Below, one piece after another: positions 1 through 7,607 of a stretch of DNA of 17,152 nucleotides. Source of the stretch: Opitutus sp. GAS368 (lineage in GTDB: Bacteria > Verrucomicrobiota > Verrucomicrobiia > Opitutales > Opitutaceae); NCBI GenBank assembly GCA_945862035.1, contig CAMAXB010000028.1, positions 1 through 17,152 on the forward strand, read 5' to 3'. Made by a program: the position numbers and the translations under genes. The notes under the pieces are model-generated. The model was not told the DNA's origin. It worked only from the letters and a program-made list of their open reading frames with translations, and searched no databases. Within the stretch, counting starts at the first letter, position 1, and the number at the start of each line of letters is the position of its first letter.

Positions 1-137
1 GGGGCAGGTTTGGACGGTTTCTTCGGAGCGGGTTTCACGGATTTGGAAGGGGACGGAGCAGGCTTTTTCTTCGCCGGCGGCTTCTTGGTCGGGGCGGACT
101 TTTTCGAGGCCGGGGCGGGGTGTTTTTTCTTGGCCAT
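1..137 (-). CDS. N-terminus of a Lys/Pro/Ala-rich protein (partial, runs off the window)
   Basis: The ATG at 137-135 opens a frame that stays open to the window edge, giving 45 codons beginning MAKKKHPAPASKKSAP. About a third of the residues are lysine and nearly all the rest are Pro, Ala or Ser, so the stretch is a disordered, strongly basic tail and not a folded domain. The gene starts 31 nt after the ileS stop on the same strand, so the two are probably co-transcribed. From recollection of verrucomicrobial gene order, a DksA/TraR-type zinc-finger protein with a similar basic tail can follow ileS there. That identity is a guess, because the domain that would prove it lies outside the window. 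A histone-H1-like or other basic nucleic-acid-binding protein would fit equally well. No Shine-Dalgarno sequence precedes the ATG. Confidence 0.5.
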   Translation of the reverse strand, partial: MAKKKHPAPASKKSAPTKKPPAKKKPAPSPSKSVKPAPKKPSKPA

Positions 138-168
138 GGTGGTAATGGGATATCTAAGAAAGAGAGGG

Positions 169-3012
169 TCAGGCAAGGGCCTCTGCGCAGCGCGGACAGA
201 GCTCGCCGTGGGTCGTCGTCGTCAGGGCCGGCACCCAGCGCCAGCATCGTGGGCAGCGAAGGTAGCCGAGTTCCTGGCAGTGGGCTACGGCCACGGTGAG
301 GGAGGGCGCTTCGGAGAGGGTGACCTGCGAAACAATGAAGAGTTCGGGCAGGAAGTCGCGGTGCTTCGCCATGACGGCCAGGGCAGCATCTCCAACCGGT
401 CCGGAAATTGTCACCGCCGCATCGAGGGACTTGCCGATCTTGCCGGCCTGACGAGCGGGCTCGATCGCCTCGTTCACGAGGGTGCGGATTCGAATGAGCG
501 CAGCGACCTCGGCCTCGATCTCGGCATTGGTCCAATCGGCGGGCGCGACCGGCCAATCCTGGAGATGGATTGAGTCATCTGCGTATTCGGTCCGGGCCGT
601 GGCGTAGGACCAAGCCTCGTCCGCCGTGAAAGTGAGCACCGGCGCCAGCATTTTGACGAGCGTCGTGAAGATGGCGTGAATCGCGGTCTGCGAAGACCGG
701 CGAAGCGAGTGGCCTGTCCCAAGCGTGTAAAGCCGGTCTTTCAGGATGTCATGGTAGACCGCCGAGAGCGTGGTCGCGCAAAATTGATTGCACAGCTGGA
801 AGGCCCGGTGGAACTCATAGGCGTCGTTGGCTTTCGTGCAGTCGTCGAGCAACTTGGCGGTCTGATGCAGAGCCCAGCGGTCCAGCGTATCCATTTGCCC
901 AACGGGCACCGAGTCCGTCGAGGGGTCAAAGTCACAGAGGACGGATAACTGGTAGCGGAAGGTATTGCGAAACAGCCGGTAGGCTTCCGCCGCGTTGTTG
1001 AGGATTTTCTCGGAGATGGTGATGTCCTGCGAAAAATCCTGCGACGCGATCCAGAGCCGGATTACATCTGCTCCGTATTGGGCGATGTAATTGTCGGAGG
1101 TCGGAGGTTTCTCGTATTGGCCCGACTTGGAGATCTTTTTGCCGTCCTCGCCGACGATGAAACCATGCGTGAGGACTGCCTTGTAGGGCGCCGCGTCGAA
1201 GGCGATGACACTCGTCCAGAGCGACGACTGGAACCAGCCGCGGTGCTGGTCACTGCCTTCAAGGTAGAGGTCGGCGGGCCACTGCGTCCCGCCTTGCTGC
1301 CGCTTCAGAACGGCTGCATGCGACGAGCCGGAGTCGATCCAGACGTCGAGTGTGTCGCGCCCGCAGGTCAGCTCGCTCGCTGCCGGCCAGCCGGCGGGAA
1401 GGGTGATGCCTGCGAGGATCTCGGCCGGCGTGGCATCGTACCAGAAGTTGGTGCCCTTGGTCGCAATCTTGTCGGCCACGGCGCGAACGACGACGGCATC
1501 GATATAGGCCTGCTTGTCGGGACCGTAAAATGCTATGATGGGCACGCCCCAGGAGCGCTGTCGGCTGATGCACCAGTCGGGTCGGGCCTCGACTGCGCCC
1601 CGAATGCGGGCTTCGCCCCAGCCGGGAACCCATTGGACGCCTCCGATGGCCGCGAGCGCAGTCGCGCGGGACGACGGGCTGGAGCCAGCGGTGCGATCAA
1701 GGCCGACAAACCACTGGTCGACCGCGCGGAAAATGATGGGCGTTTTCGAGCGCCAGCAATGCGGGTAGCTGTGCGTGTACTTCGCTTTGGCGAGCAGCGC
1801 ACCGGCTCCGGCCAGTTTCCTCAGGACCGCAAGATTGGCCGGCGATGGCTTCTTGGCGGCGATGTCCTCCACGGTTTCGAGCGTGGTGATCCCGACGAGG
1901 TCCGCCGGAACCTGACCGTCATCGAGGTACTTGCCGTCGTCACCGACCGGGCAATAGATCGCGAGCCCGTACTTGAGGCCGGTGAGATAGTCCTCCGCAC
2001 CATGACCCGGGGCCGTGTGCACGGCGCCGGTGCCGCTGTCGGTCGTCACATAATCCGCGAGCACAACAGGCGAGGGGCGGTCGATGAAGGGGTGGCGAGC
2101 GGCAAGCTTCTCAAGCGCCGCTCCCTTGACGCGGGACGCGGTTACTGGGGAGGCGTCAATCTTCGCCGCGGAGAGGACCGGCGAAAGCAGCGCCTCGGCG
2201 ACGATGATCCGCTCTGCGCCGAGATCGGCGACGACGTAGTCGACCTCGGGATGCACGGCGATCGCGAGATTGGCCGGAATCGTCCAAGGGGTGGTCGTCC
2301 AGATAACAACAAAGAGTGGCTTGTCGGAGGGCAGGTTGAACTTCGCGGCCTCGGTGGCGGGCACCGCGAACTTCACCCAAATCGCGGTGGAAATGTGCTC
2401 CCTGTACTCGATCTCGGCTTCGGCGAGCGCGGTTTCGAACGGGATCGACCAGTACACCGGCTTCTTGGAACGGTAGACGAGGTTCTTCTCCACGAACGAG
2501 GAAAAGGTGCGGATGATGTCGGCCTCGTAGGCGGGAGCCTTCGTCTTGTACTCGCTGGACCAATCGGCCAGCACGCCGAGGCGCTTGAACTGGGTTGTCT
2601 GCTTGGCGATCCAACCTTCGGCGAAGGCGTCGCACCGGGTGCGCATCTCGGCGGTCGAGACCTGCTTGCCCTCGGACTGCAACTGGCGCATGACCTTCTG
2701 CTCGATCGGCAGGCCATGGCAGTCCCAGCCCGGAACGTACGGCGTACGGAAACCGCGCATCGACTTGTAGCGATTGACGAGGTCCTTGAGGGTCTTGTTC
2801 AGCGCGGTGCCAATGTGAACGTCCCCGTTGGTGAACGGGGGGCCGTCATGAAGCACGAAGGCGGGGCGATCCGACCGCTTGCGCTGAATCGCGGCATACA
2901 GCCCGAGCTTGTCCCAGTGGGTTAGGCGCCCCGGCTCGCGGCCGGTGAGATTGGCCCGCATCGGAAAGTCCGTTTTGGGAAGCTGCAGCGTGTCTTTAAG
3001 GTCTTGCGCCAT
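169..3012 (-). CDS. ileS: Isoleucyl-tRNA synthetase (IleRS)
   Basis: Cytoplasmic class Ia synthetase that charges tRNA-Ile with isoleucine and hydrolyses mischarged valine. The 947 residues match the usual bacterial length (about 930-960). The ATP-site HIGH motif appears as HIGT at residues 66-69 within PPFTNGDVHIGTALNK. The CP1 editing domain shows the threonine-rich WTTTPWTIPAN near residue 240 and a GTGAVHTAPGHGAEDY stretch near 327-342. The WIDSGSS motif and the KMSKS loop follow, the latter as KISKS at 626-630. The C-terminus carries a zinc-binding pair, C920/C923 and C939/C942, as in the Zn-finger bacterial type. The ATG at 3012 puts the conserved N-terminal block at the normal distance. 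There is no Shine-Dalgarno sequence, but a good promoter sits immediately upstream. The gene runs toward the partial basic-protein gene, 31 nt away. No T-box leader is seen. Confidence 0.97.
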   Translation of the reverse strand: MAQDLKDTLQLPKTDFPMRANLTGREPGRLTHWDKLGLYAAIQRKRSDRPAFVLHDGPPFTNGDVHIGTALNKTLKDLVNRYKSMRGFRTPYVPGWDCHGLPIEQKVMRQLQSEGKQVSTAEMRTRCDAFAEGWIAKQTTQFKRLGVLADWSSEYKTKAPAYEADIIRTFSSFVEKNLVYRSKKPVYWSIPFETALAEAEIEYREHISTAIWVKFAVPATEAAKFNLPSDKPLFVVIWTTTPWTIPANLAIAVHPEVDYVVADLGAERIIVAEALLSPVLSAAKIDASPVTASRVKGAALEKLAARHPFIDRPSPVVLADYVTTDSGTGAVHTAPGHGAEDYLTGLKYGLAIYCPVGDDGKYLDDGQVPADLVGITTLETVEDIAAKKPSPANLAVLRKLAGAGALLAKAKYTHSYPHCWRSKTPIIFRAVDQWFVGLDRTAGSSPSSRATALAAIGGVQWVPGWGEARIRGAVEARPDWCISRQRSWGVPIIAFYGPDKQAYIDAVVVRAVADKIATKGTNFWYDATPAEILAGITLPAGWPAASELTCGRDTLDVWIDSGSSHAAVLKRQQGGTQWPADLYLEGSDQHRGWFQSSLWTSVIAFDAAPYKAVLTHGFIVGEDGKKISKSGQYEKPPTSDNYIAQYGADVIRLWIASQDFSQDITISEKILNNAAEAYRLFRNTFRYQLSVLCDFDPSTDSVPVGQMDTLDRWALHQTAKLLDDCTKANDAYEFHRAFQLCNQFCATTLSAVYHDILKDRLYTLGTGHSLRRSSQTAIHAIFTTLVKMLAPVLTFTADEAWSYATARTEYADDSIHLQDWPVAPADWTNAEIEAEVAALIRIRTLVNEAIEPARQAGKIGKSLDAAVTISGPVGDAALAVMAKHRDFLPELFIVSQVTLSEAPSLTVAVAHCQELGYLRCPRCWRWVPALTTTTHGELCPRCAEALA

Positions 3013-3030
3013 GCCAAAGAAAAGGCGCAG

Positions 3031-3058
3031 AGGCTAGGGCGCGACGGGGGGGAGTCAA
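3031..3058 (-). promoter_or_regulatory. Candidate sigma-70 promoter for ileS
   Basis: Reading the minus strand, TTGACT (3058-3053) is followed after 16 nt by TAGCCT (3036-3031). This matches the -35 consensus at five of six positions and keeps the key T, A and T of the -10 box. A start about 7 nt downstream would fall near 3024, leaving an untranslated leader of only about 12 nt before the ileS ATG at 3012. It lies in the 175-nt gap after hemG, so ileS can be transcribed independently of the hem genes. I see no convincing terminator in that gap, so read-through from hemG is also possible. Confidence 0.6.
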
Positions 3059-3187
3059 GGGTTGCGAACGGTTTCCGGTCACTCGTTTTCGTTCCTGCAT
3101 GGCTCGTTGATCGTCCGCATTTTCCCGAAAGGAGGCCCGAGGCTGAAACGAGACGTCAGGCTGTCCGGGAAAGGCTCCCGCCCCCCG

Positions 3188-4576
3188 TCAGGGCGCACCA
3201 ACCCGTGTGGCCAGCTTCCGCCCCGCGGCAATGCAGGCGGTCAGCGCTATGCCGTCGCGGGCCTGGCCACCGATCAGGAGCCCCGGATAGTCCCGCTCGC
3301 ATCGCTCCATGACTTCCAGATGGCGCTCATAGCCGAGATTGTACTGGGGAATCGCCCGTGGCCAGGCGTTGTGACGCATGAAGACGGGGTCCCCGGTCAC
3401 GCCGAGCATTCCGGCTAGTTCCTCCCGAACCTTGGGCAGAAGCTCGGAAATCGCCAGTCTGCCCAGGTCCGGACGGTTCACCCCGCCCGCCATCACGGTA
3501 ATCGCGACATGTCCTTCCGGCGCACGGCCCTCGAAAAGGCTGGAGGAAAAAAGAATGCCCAGCACTGCGCGCTGCTCGACCGACGGCACCAGCAACCCAA
3601 AGCCGTCCAATGGATGGGCGATTTGCGCTCGCCGGTAGCCGAGAAAGAGGGAAGAGACCGGCGGGTAATCGATGGCCTCGACAGCGGCGAGGGGACGTTC
3701 TCCGAGCGTGCCGACAGAAATTTCCGCGAGTGCGGCGGAAGGCAGCGCCAGAACGACGGAGGTGAACTCCTCGGTCTGCGTTGTCCCGTCCCGGCTCCAG
3801 ATCACCCGCCACGTCGGCCCGGGGGTCAGCCCCTCCACCCGCGCTTCTAACTCAACCGAGCCGCGGGGGAGACGTGAACCGAGCGCTTGGGGCAGGGCCT
3901 CCAAACCCGTGCGAAATGAGACAATGGGCGGTGCGCCGGTCCGCTCACCCCGCGCCCGCTTGGCTTTGGCGGCGGCGATCTGGGCGCGGATGATGGAGCC
4001 GTGCGTACGCTCCGATTCCCACAGGCTGGGAAAGGAATGCCTCGCCGACAGCTTTTCGATGTTGCCCGCATAGACTCCGGACACAAACGGGTTCAGGGCG
4101 TAGTTGACGAACTCCTGTCCAAAATGGTCCCGGGCGAAGTCGGCCAAGCTGAGATCCTGGATGCGCGTGCGCGGGCGACAGAGGAGATCGCCCAAGATCC
4201 GAAGCTTTCCTCCGAACGAAAAGAGCGGAGAGGTGAGCAGTGCCGGCGGCGAAAGCGGCGCGGCGCAGGGTTTGCCGTGCCGAAGGATGTAGCGATTGCG
4301 CGCTCCGGGCAGCGCGAGACGTTTCTCCGGCCGGAGACCCAATTCCTCGATCAGCGACGACAGCTCAACTGAGTTTTCCTGGAGGGAGTTGGGACCGGCC
4401 TCGATCAACCACCCGTCTACCTGCTCGGTCCGGATGACACCGCCGAGCCGCGGCGCGGCCTCAAACAGGCGAACCGAACGGCCGGCCTTCATGAGATGAT
4501 AGGCGGCGCTGAGACCAGTGATCCCGCCACCAATGACGGCGACGGGGAGGGCGGATGCGGCTGAGGATGAGGTCAC
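3188..4576 (-). CDS. hemG: Protoporphyrinogen/coproporphyrinogen oxidase, FAD-dependent (HemG/HemY type)
   Basis: FAD flavoprotein that removes six electrons from protoporphyrinogen IX, or from coproporphyrinogen III in the alternative pathway, using oxygen. The 462-residue product begins with a Rossmann dinucleotide fold, VIGGGITGLSAAYHL (about 14-28), then the LFEAAPRLGGVIRTE and GPNSLQ segments typical of the PPOX family. It ends with the FAD-contacting GLLIGGQARDGIALTACIAAG. The start is GTG at 4576. No in-frame ATG precedes it closely, and this start gives the normal short lead into the FAD motif. It follows hemE by 77 nt on the same strand. Because HemF and HemE lie immediately upstream, the protoporphyrin-dependent pathway is the likelier setting. 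The enzyme is also called HemY or PgoX. Confidence 0.93.
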   Translation of the reverse strand: MTSSSAASALPVAVIGGGITGLSAAYHLMKAGRSVRLFEAAPRLGGVIRTEQVDGWLIEAGPNSLQENSVELSSLIEELGLRPEKRLALPGARNRYILRHGKPCAAPLSPPALLTSPLFSFGGKLRILGDLLCRPRTRIQDLSLADFARDHFGQEFVNYALNPFVSGVYAGNIEKLSARHSFPSLWESERTHGSIIRAQIAAAKAKRARGERTGAPPIVSFRTGLEALPQALGSRLPRGSVELEARVEGLTPGPTWRVIWSRDGTTQTEEFTSVVLALPSAALAEISVGTLGERPLAAVEAIDYPPVSSLFLGYRRAQIAHPLDGFGLLVPSVEQRAVLGILFSSSLFEGRAPEGHVAITVMAGGVNRPDLGRLAISELLPKVREELAGMLGVTGDPVFMRHNAWPRAIPQYNLGYERHLEVMERCERDYPGLLIGGQARDGIALTACIAAGRKLATRVGAP

Positions 4577-4653
4577 GGTGGTCGGCAGATTAGCGCATCA
4601 GCGACCTGCCCGGCTGCGCAATTCTTGGCAGCCTTTGCGCGCGAACCGGAATG

Positions 4654-5682
4654 TCATTTCCACTGAGTGACGGTCTCCACCAAGGCTTCCATGCACTCAA
4701 TCCGGGCCGAGGGTGTGATGCCGTGTCCCAGATTGAAGATATGACCGGCGGTCCCCCGCATCGATTCCAGCAGCCGACCGGCCTCACGCCGGACAATTGT
4801 CGGCGTCGTCTGCATCAGCACCGGATCGAGATTGCCCTGCACGGCCACATTGGCGGGGAGCGTGCGACGAACCACCGCGAGCTCATTGGTCCAGTCGACG
4901 CTCACTACCCGAACGCCGGTGAACGCCTGATCCGTAAGGTGGGGCGCCGTGCCCTTCGCATACAGGATGATCGGAAAATCAGCCGGCAGTGCCGCCACGA
5001 TGCGCCGGATCCATTGCAGCGACGCGGCCTCGTAGTCGGGACCGGCGATGATGCCGCCCCACGAGTCGAAGATCTGGATCGCATCGGCGCCCGCCGCGAT
5101 CTGCAGCTTGAAGTAGACGATCAGGGCTTCCGTCAGTTTCTCCAGCAGGGCGTCGAAAAGGGCGCGATCCGTGTAAAAGAGCAGCTTGATCCGCTCAAAA
5201 TCATCGGAGCTGCCGCCCTCCACCATGTAGGTCGCGAGGGTCCAGGGGGAACCGCCGAAGCCGAGCAGGGCCTTGGATCCGTCCAACTCGCGCTTGAGCA
5301 GACCGAGGGCGTCCGCGACGTAGCGCAGCCGGTCCGGAACGGCCGAGGCGGGAGCGAGCGCGTCGACTTGGGCCCGGGTGTCGATCCGATAGGCCATGGC
5401 AATGCCGCCGGTGTCACGGAATGCATAGCCCTGACCGAGCGCTTCGGGGATCACGAGGATGTCCGAGAAAAGAATGGCGGCATCGAGCGCGAAGCGCCGC
5501 AGCGGCTGAAGCGTGACCTCCAGCGCAAGCGCCGGGGTGCGGACCATCTCAAGGAAGGACGACTTCGCCTTGAGCGCGCGGTATTCCGGGAGATAGCGGC
5601 CGGCCTGGCGCATAACCCAGATCGGTGGGCGATCGAGTGGCTGGCAGGCACAGGCGGCGAGGAAACGTTCGCGGGAGGTCAT
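4654..5682 (-). CDS. hemE: Uroporphyrinogen III decarboxylase
   Basis: Cytoplasmic, cofactor-free enzyme that decarboxylates the four acetate side chains of uroporphyrinogen III to give coproporphyrinogen III. The family signature PPIWVMRQAGRYLPEYR is at about residues 19-35. It contains the substrate-pocket arginines, and the active-site aspartate follows in FSDIL (D74). Later conserved blocks include GFGGSPWTLATYMVEGG and, near the C-terminus, NLGHGITP. I place the start at ATG 5682, giving 342 aa beginning MTSRERFL, and not at the TTG two codons upstream at 5688. There is no Shine-Dalgarno sequence. It lies 74 nt after hemF and 77 nt before hemG in a hemFEG series, so co-transcription is likely. 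Confidence 0.96.
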   Translation of the reverse strand: MTSRERFLAACACQPLDRPPIWVMRQAGRYLPEYRALKAKSSFLEMVRTPALALEVTLQPLRRFALDAAILFSDILVIPEALGQGYAFRDTGGIAMAYRIDTRAQVDALAPASAVPDRLRYVADALGLLKRELDGSKALLGFGGSPWTLATYMVEGGSSDDFERIKLLFYTDRALFDALLEKLTEALIVYFKLQIAAGADAIQIFDSWGGIIAGPDYEAASLQWIRRIVAALPADFPIILYAKGTAPHLTDQAFTGVRVVSVDWTNELAVVRRTLPANVAVQGNLDPVLMQTTPTIVRREAGRLLESMRGTAGHIFNLGHGITPSARIECMEALVETVTQWK

Positions 5683-5756
5683 GGACAAGGGAGTTGGCCG
5701 GGGAGGCGTGGCGGGGGATTCGGCCGGGTGGTCGGTCGTGGCAGGCGTCGGCGGTC

Positions 5757-6680
5757 CTATGCGGTGGCGGCGGAGTCTGCCCAGTCCCTCGGCTTGAGGA
5801 AGACATCGTAGAGCCTCGCCTCGGCGCTGCCGGGCTCGGGGTGCCAGTCGTACTTGAAGGTCACCAGCGGGGGGAGGCTCATGAGGATCGACTCCGTCCG
5901 CCCGCCGCTCTGCAGGCCGAAATGGGTGCCCCGGTCCCAGACGAGGTTGAACTCGACGTAGCGCCCGCGCCGATACAGCTGGAAATCCCGCTCCCGGGTC
6001 CCGTGGGCCATGGTTTTTCGGCGGGCGACGATTGGCCGGTACGCGGGGATGAAATGGTCGCCTACGCTCCGCATCAGGGCGAAACTTTGCTCAAAACCAA
6101 GCTCGGAAAAATCGTCATAGAAGAGCCCGCCCACGCCGCGCGGTTCGGCCCGGTGCTTCAGGTAAAAATAGTCGTCGCAGGCTTGCTTGAAGCGGGGATA
6201 AAGCGTGGGGCCGAACGGGGCCACCGCCGCGCGCGCCGTGCGATGCCAATGGGTCGCATCCTCCTCGAAACCGTAGTAGGGAGTAAGGTCGAAGCCGCCA
6301 CCAAACCACCAGACCGGGGCCGCCCCCGCCGGATCCGCGATGAAGAAGCGGACGTTGGCGTGGCTGGTCGGAATGTAGGGATTGCGGGGGTGGATGACGA
6401 GCGAGACGCCCAGCGCCTGCCAAGGTTTGCCCGCCAGTTCCGGGCGGTGAGCCGTCGCGGTAGGGGGGAGTCGGGTTCCGTGCACATGGGAGAAGCCGAC
6501 TCCGCCTTTCTCAAAAACCTGTCCCTCGCTCATGATGCGGGTGCGGCCTCCGCCACCCTCTGCGCGGGCCCACGCGTCCTCCCGGAAGGTGGCGCCCCCG
6601 TCCTCGGCCTCGAGGGCCGTGCAGATGTTGTCCTGCAGTCCGAGGAGGTAGGCTTTGACGGCTGGGAGGTCGGGTGCCAT
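5757..6680 (-). CDS. hemF: Oxygen-dependent coproporphyrinogen III oxidase
   Basis: Catalyses oxidative decarboxylation of two propionates of coproporphyrinogen III to the vinyl groups of protoporphyrinogen IX, with O2 as acceptor. The 307-residue product is normal length for HemF (E. coli about 300). Diagnostic blocks are FEKGGVGFSHVHG (57-69), NPYIPTSHANVRFF (100-113), the family signature VWWFGGGFDLTPYYGFEED (123-141), FYDDF (187-191), and a C-terminal FKYDWHPEPGS dimer segment ending LKPRDWA. It is the first gene of the minus-strand hemF-hemE-hemG run. It diverges from the plus-strand membrane protein gene across a 104-bp gap, in which I could not identify a confident promoter for either strand. 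The presence of HemF implies oxygen-dependent haem synthesis. Confidence 0.97.
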   Translation of the reverse strand: MAPDLPAVKAYLLGLQDNICTALEAEDGGATFREDAWARAEGGGGRTRIMSEGQVFEKGGVGFSHVHGTRLPPTATAHRPELAGKPWQALGVSLVIHPRNPYIPTSHANVRFFIADPAGAAPVWWFGGGFDLTPYYGFEEDATHWHRTARAAVAPFGPTLYPRFKQACDDYFYLKHRAEPRGVGGLFYDDFSELGFEQSFALMRSVGDHFIPAYRPIVARRKTMAHGTRERDFQLYRRGRYVEFNLVWDRGTHFGLQSGGRTESILMSLPPLVTFKYDWHPEPGSAEARLYDVFLKPRDWADSAATA

Positions 6681-6784
6681 GGAGACGTGAACGTGAACAC
6701 AGAAAACGCTGGTGGAAACATCATTTCGCGCTCCGCCGCGCAGGGGCTTGCCACGTTTGCTCGAGTGGCCGTTCGACCCATCTC

Positions 6785-7498
6785 ATGACTGACCCAATTC
6801 TGACGACTATCGCGGCGACCGGCTTCACCGTTGCGTTTTTTCATGCGGCCATCCCGACGCACTGGCTGCCGTTCGTACTGGTGTCACGGGCGCGCGGCTG
6901 GAGCCGAAGCAAGACGCTGGCGGTTGCGGCCTTCGCGGGCCTTGGGCATGTCGCTTTGACCAGCCTGCTCGGCTTGGGCATCGCCTGGTTCGGCTTCACG
7001 GTGGATGAGGAGATCGGCCACACCTTTTCGCAGATTGCCGGCGTCATCCTGCTGGCCGTCGGCCTTTACTATCTCTGGCAGCAGTTTCGCGGCGCGGGAA
7101 TCCGTCATCACGTCGTTGCCGGCAGTCACCATCATGCCACGGTCCACTGTGGCAAGGAGAGCAGCAGTCACTGGGAGCACGAATTACAGGATAGCGAGCT
7201 GCTGTCGGGCGACCGCGCGGCCATCGGCGGGCTGTTCCTCATGCTGACCCTTTCGCCCTGCGAGGGGTTTCTGCCGATCTACCTCTCGGGCGTGCAGTTT
7301 GGCTGGCCGGGCTTCTTCCTGCTGAGCGGCATCCTCGCGGTCGCCACGCTGACGGGCATGACGCTGTTTACCTGGCTGACGCTCGTGGGCTTCGGTCGGT
7401 TCGAGCTGAAGCGCTTCGAGCGCTGGGAATCCGGCCTGCTGGGCACGCTCTTTCTCTTCCTCGGTGTCATTGTGCTGGTCCTCCGGCACGAGCACTGA
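6785..7498 (+). CDS. Six-helix membrane protein with His-rich loop, possible metal transporter
   Basis: The 237-residue product starts at ATG 6785. An in-frame upstream extension is possible but is polar and not protein-like. Six hydrophobic segments are visible at roughly 5-32, 43-70, 81-99, 146-169, 173-202 and 217-234. Between helices 3 and 4 is a loop (about 103-145) with eight histidines between H108 and H132 plus C122. The last residues are RHEH. Helix 1 carries HAAIPTHWLPF, helix 2 a GLGHVALTS motif, and helix 4 the SPCEGFLPIYLSG motif. The two-halves arrangement and the Pro/Cys/His intramembrane motifs resemble the NicO/RcnA, UreH-like and DsbD-like transporter superfamily, so metal-ion transport is a reasonable inference. 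I cannot name the exact family. It converges on the ZnuA-like gene, 109 bp away. Confidence 0.75.
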   Translation: MTDPILTTIAATGFTVAFFHAAIPTHWLPFVLVSRARGWSRSKTLAVAAFAGLGHVALTSLLGLGIAWFGFTVDEEIGHTFSQIAGVILLAVGLYYLWQQFRGAGIRHHVVAGSHHHATVHCGKESSSHWEHELQDSELLSGDRAAIGGLFLMLTLSPCEGFLPIYLSGVQFGWPGFFLLSGILAVATLTGMTLFTWLTLVGFGRFELKRFERWESGLLGTLFLFLGVIVLVLRHEH

Positions 7499-7607
7499 AC
7501 CGACTTCAGGCGGCCGAGGAGCCGTGCGTGACCGCGGTCAAGTCAACCGGGCACGTCTGGTCGCAATTTGGCCAATGGGGAACGCGCGACAGGGCTCGCC
7601 TCGTGTC

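Noticed and set aside
1078..2925. 615-codon plus-strand open frame opposite ileS
   Set aside because: IleRS is unmistakable on the other strand over its full length. The antisense translation is Arg/Gly/Asp-rich with no recognisable motif, a common by-product of GC-rich codon use.
3120..3187. Possible terminator after hemG (CGGGA/TCCCG stem)
   Set aside because: The stem is only about 5 bp with no T run directly after it, too weak to call.
6681..6784. Promoters in the hemF / membrane-protein divergent gap
   Set aside because: Several TTG-containing hexamers occur, but none pairs with a reasonable -10 box at 16-18 nt on either strand.
4651..6788. Two long overlapping plus-strand open frames (4651-5811 and 5625-6788) opposite hemE and hemF
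   Set aside because: HemE and HemF signatures are clear on the minus strand, and the antisense frames show no domain.
7533..7552. TTGACT/TTGACC -35-like boxes on the minus strand in the convergent gap
   Set aside because: No -10 box follows at a suitable distance, and the direction would only produce antisense RNA to the membrane-protein gene.
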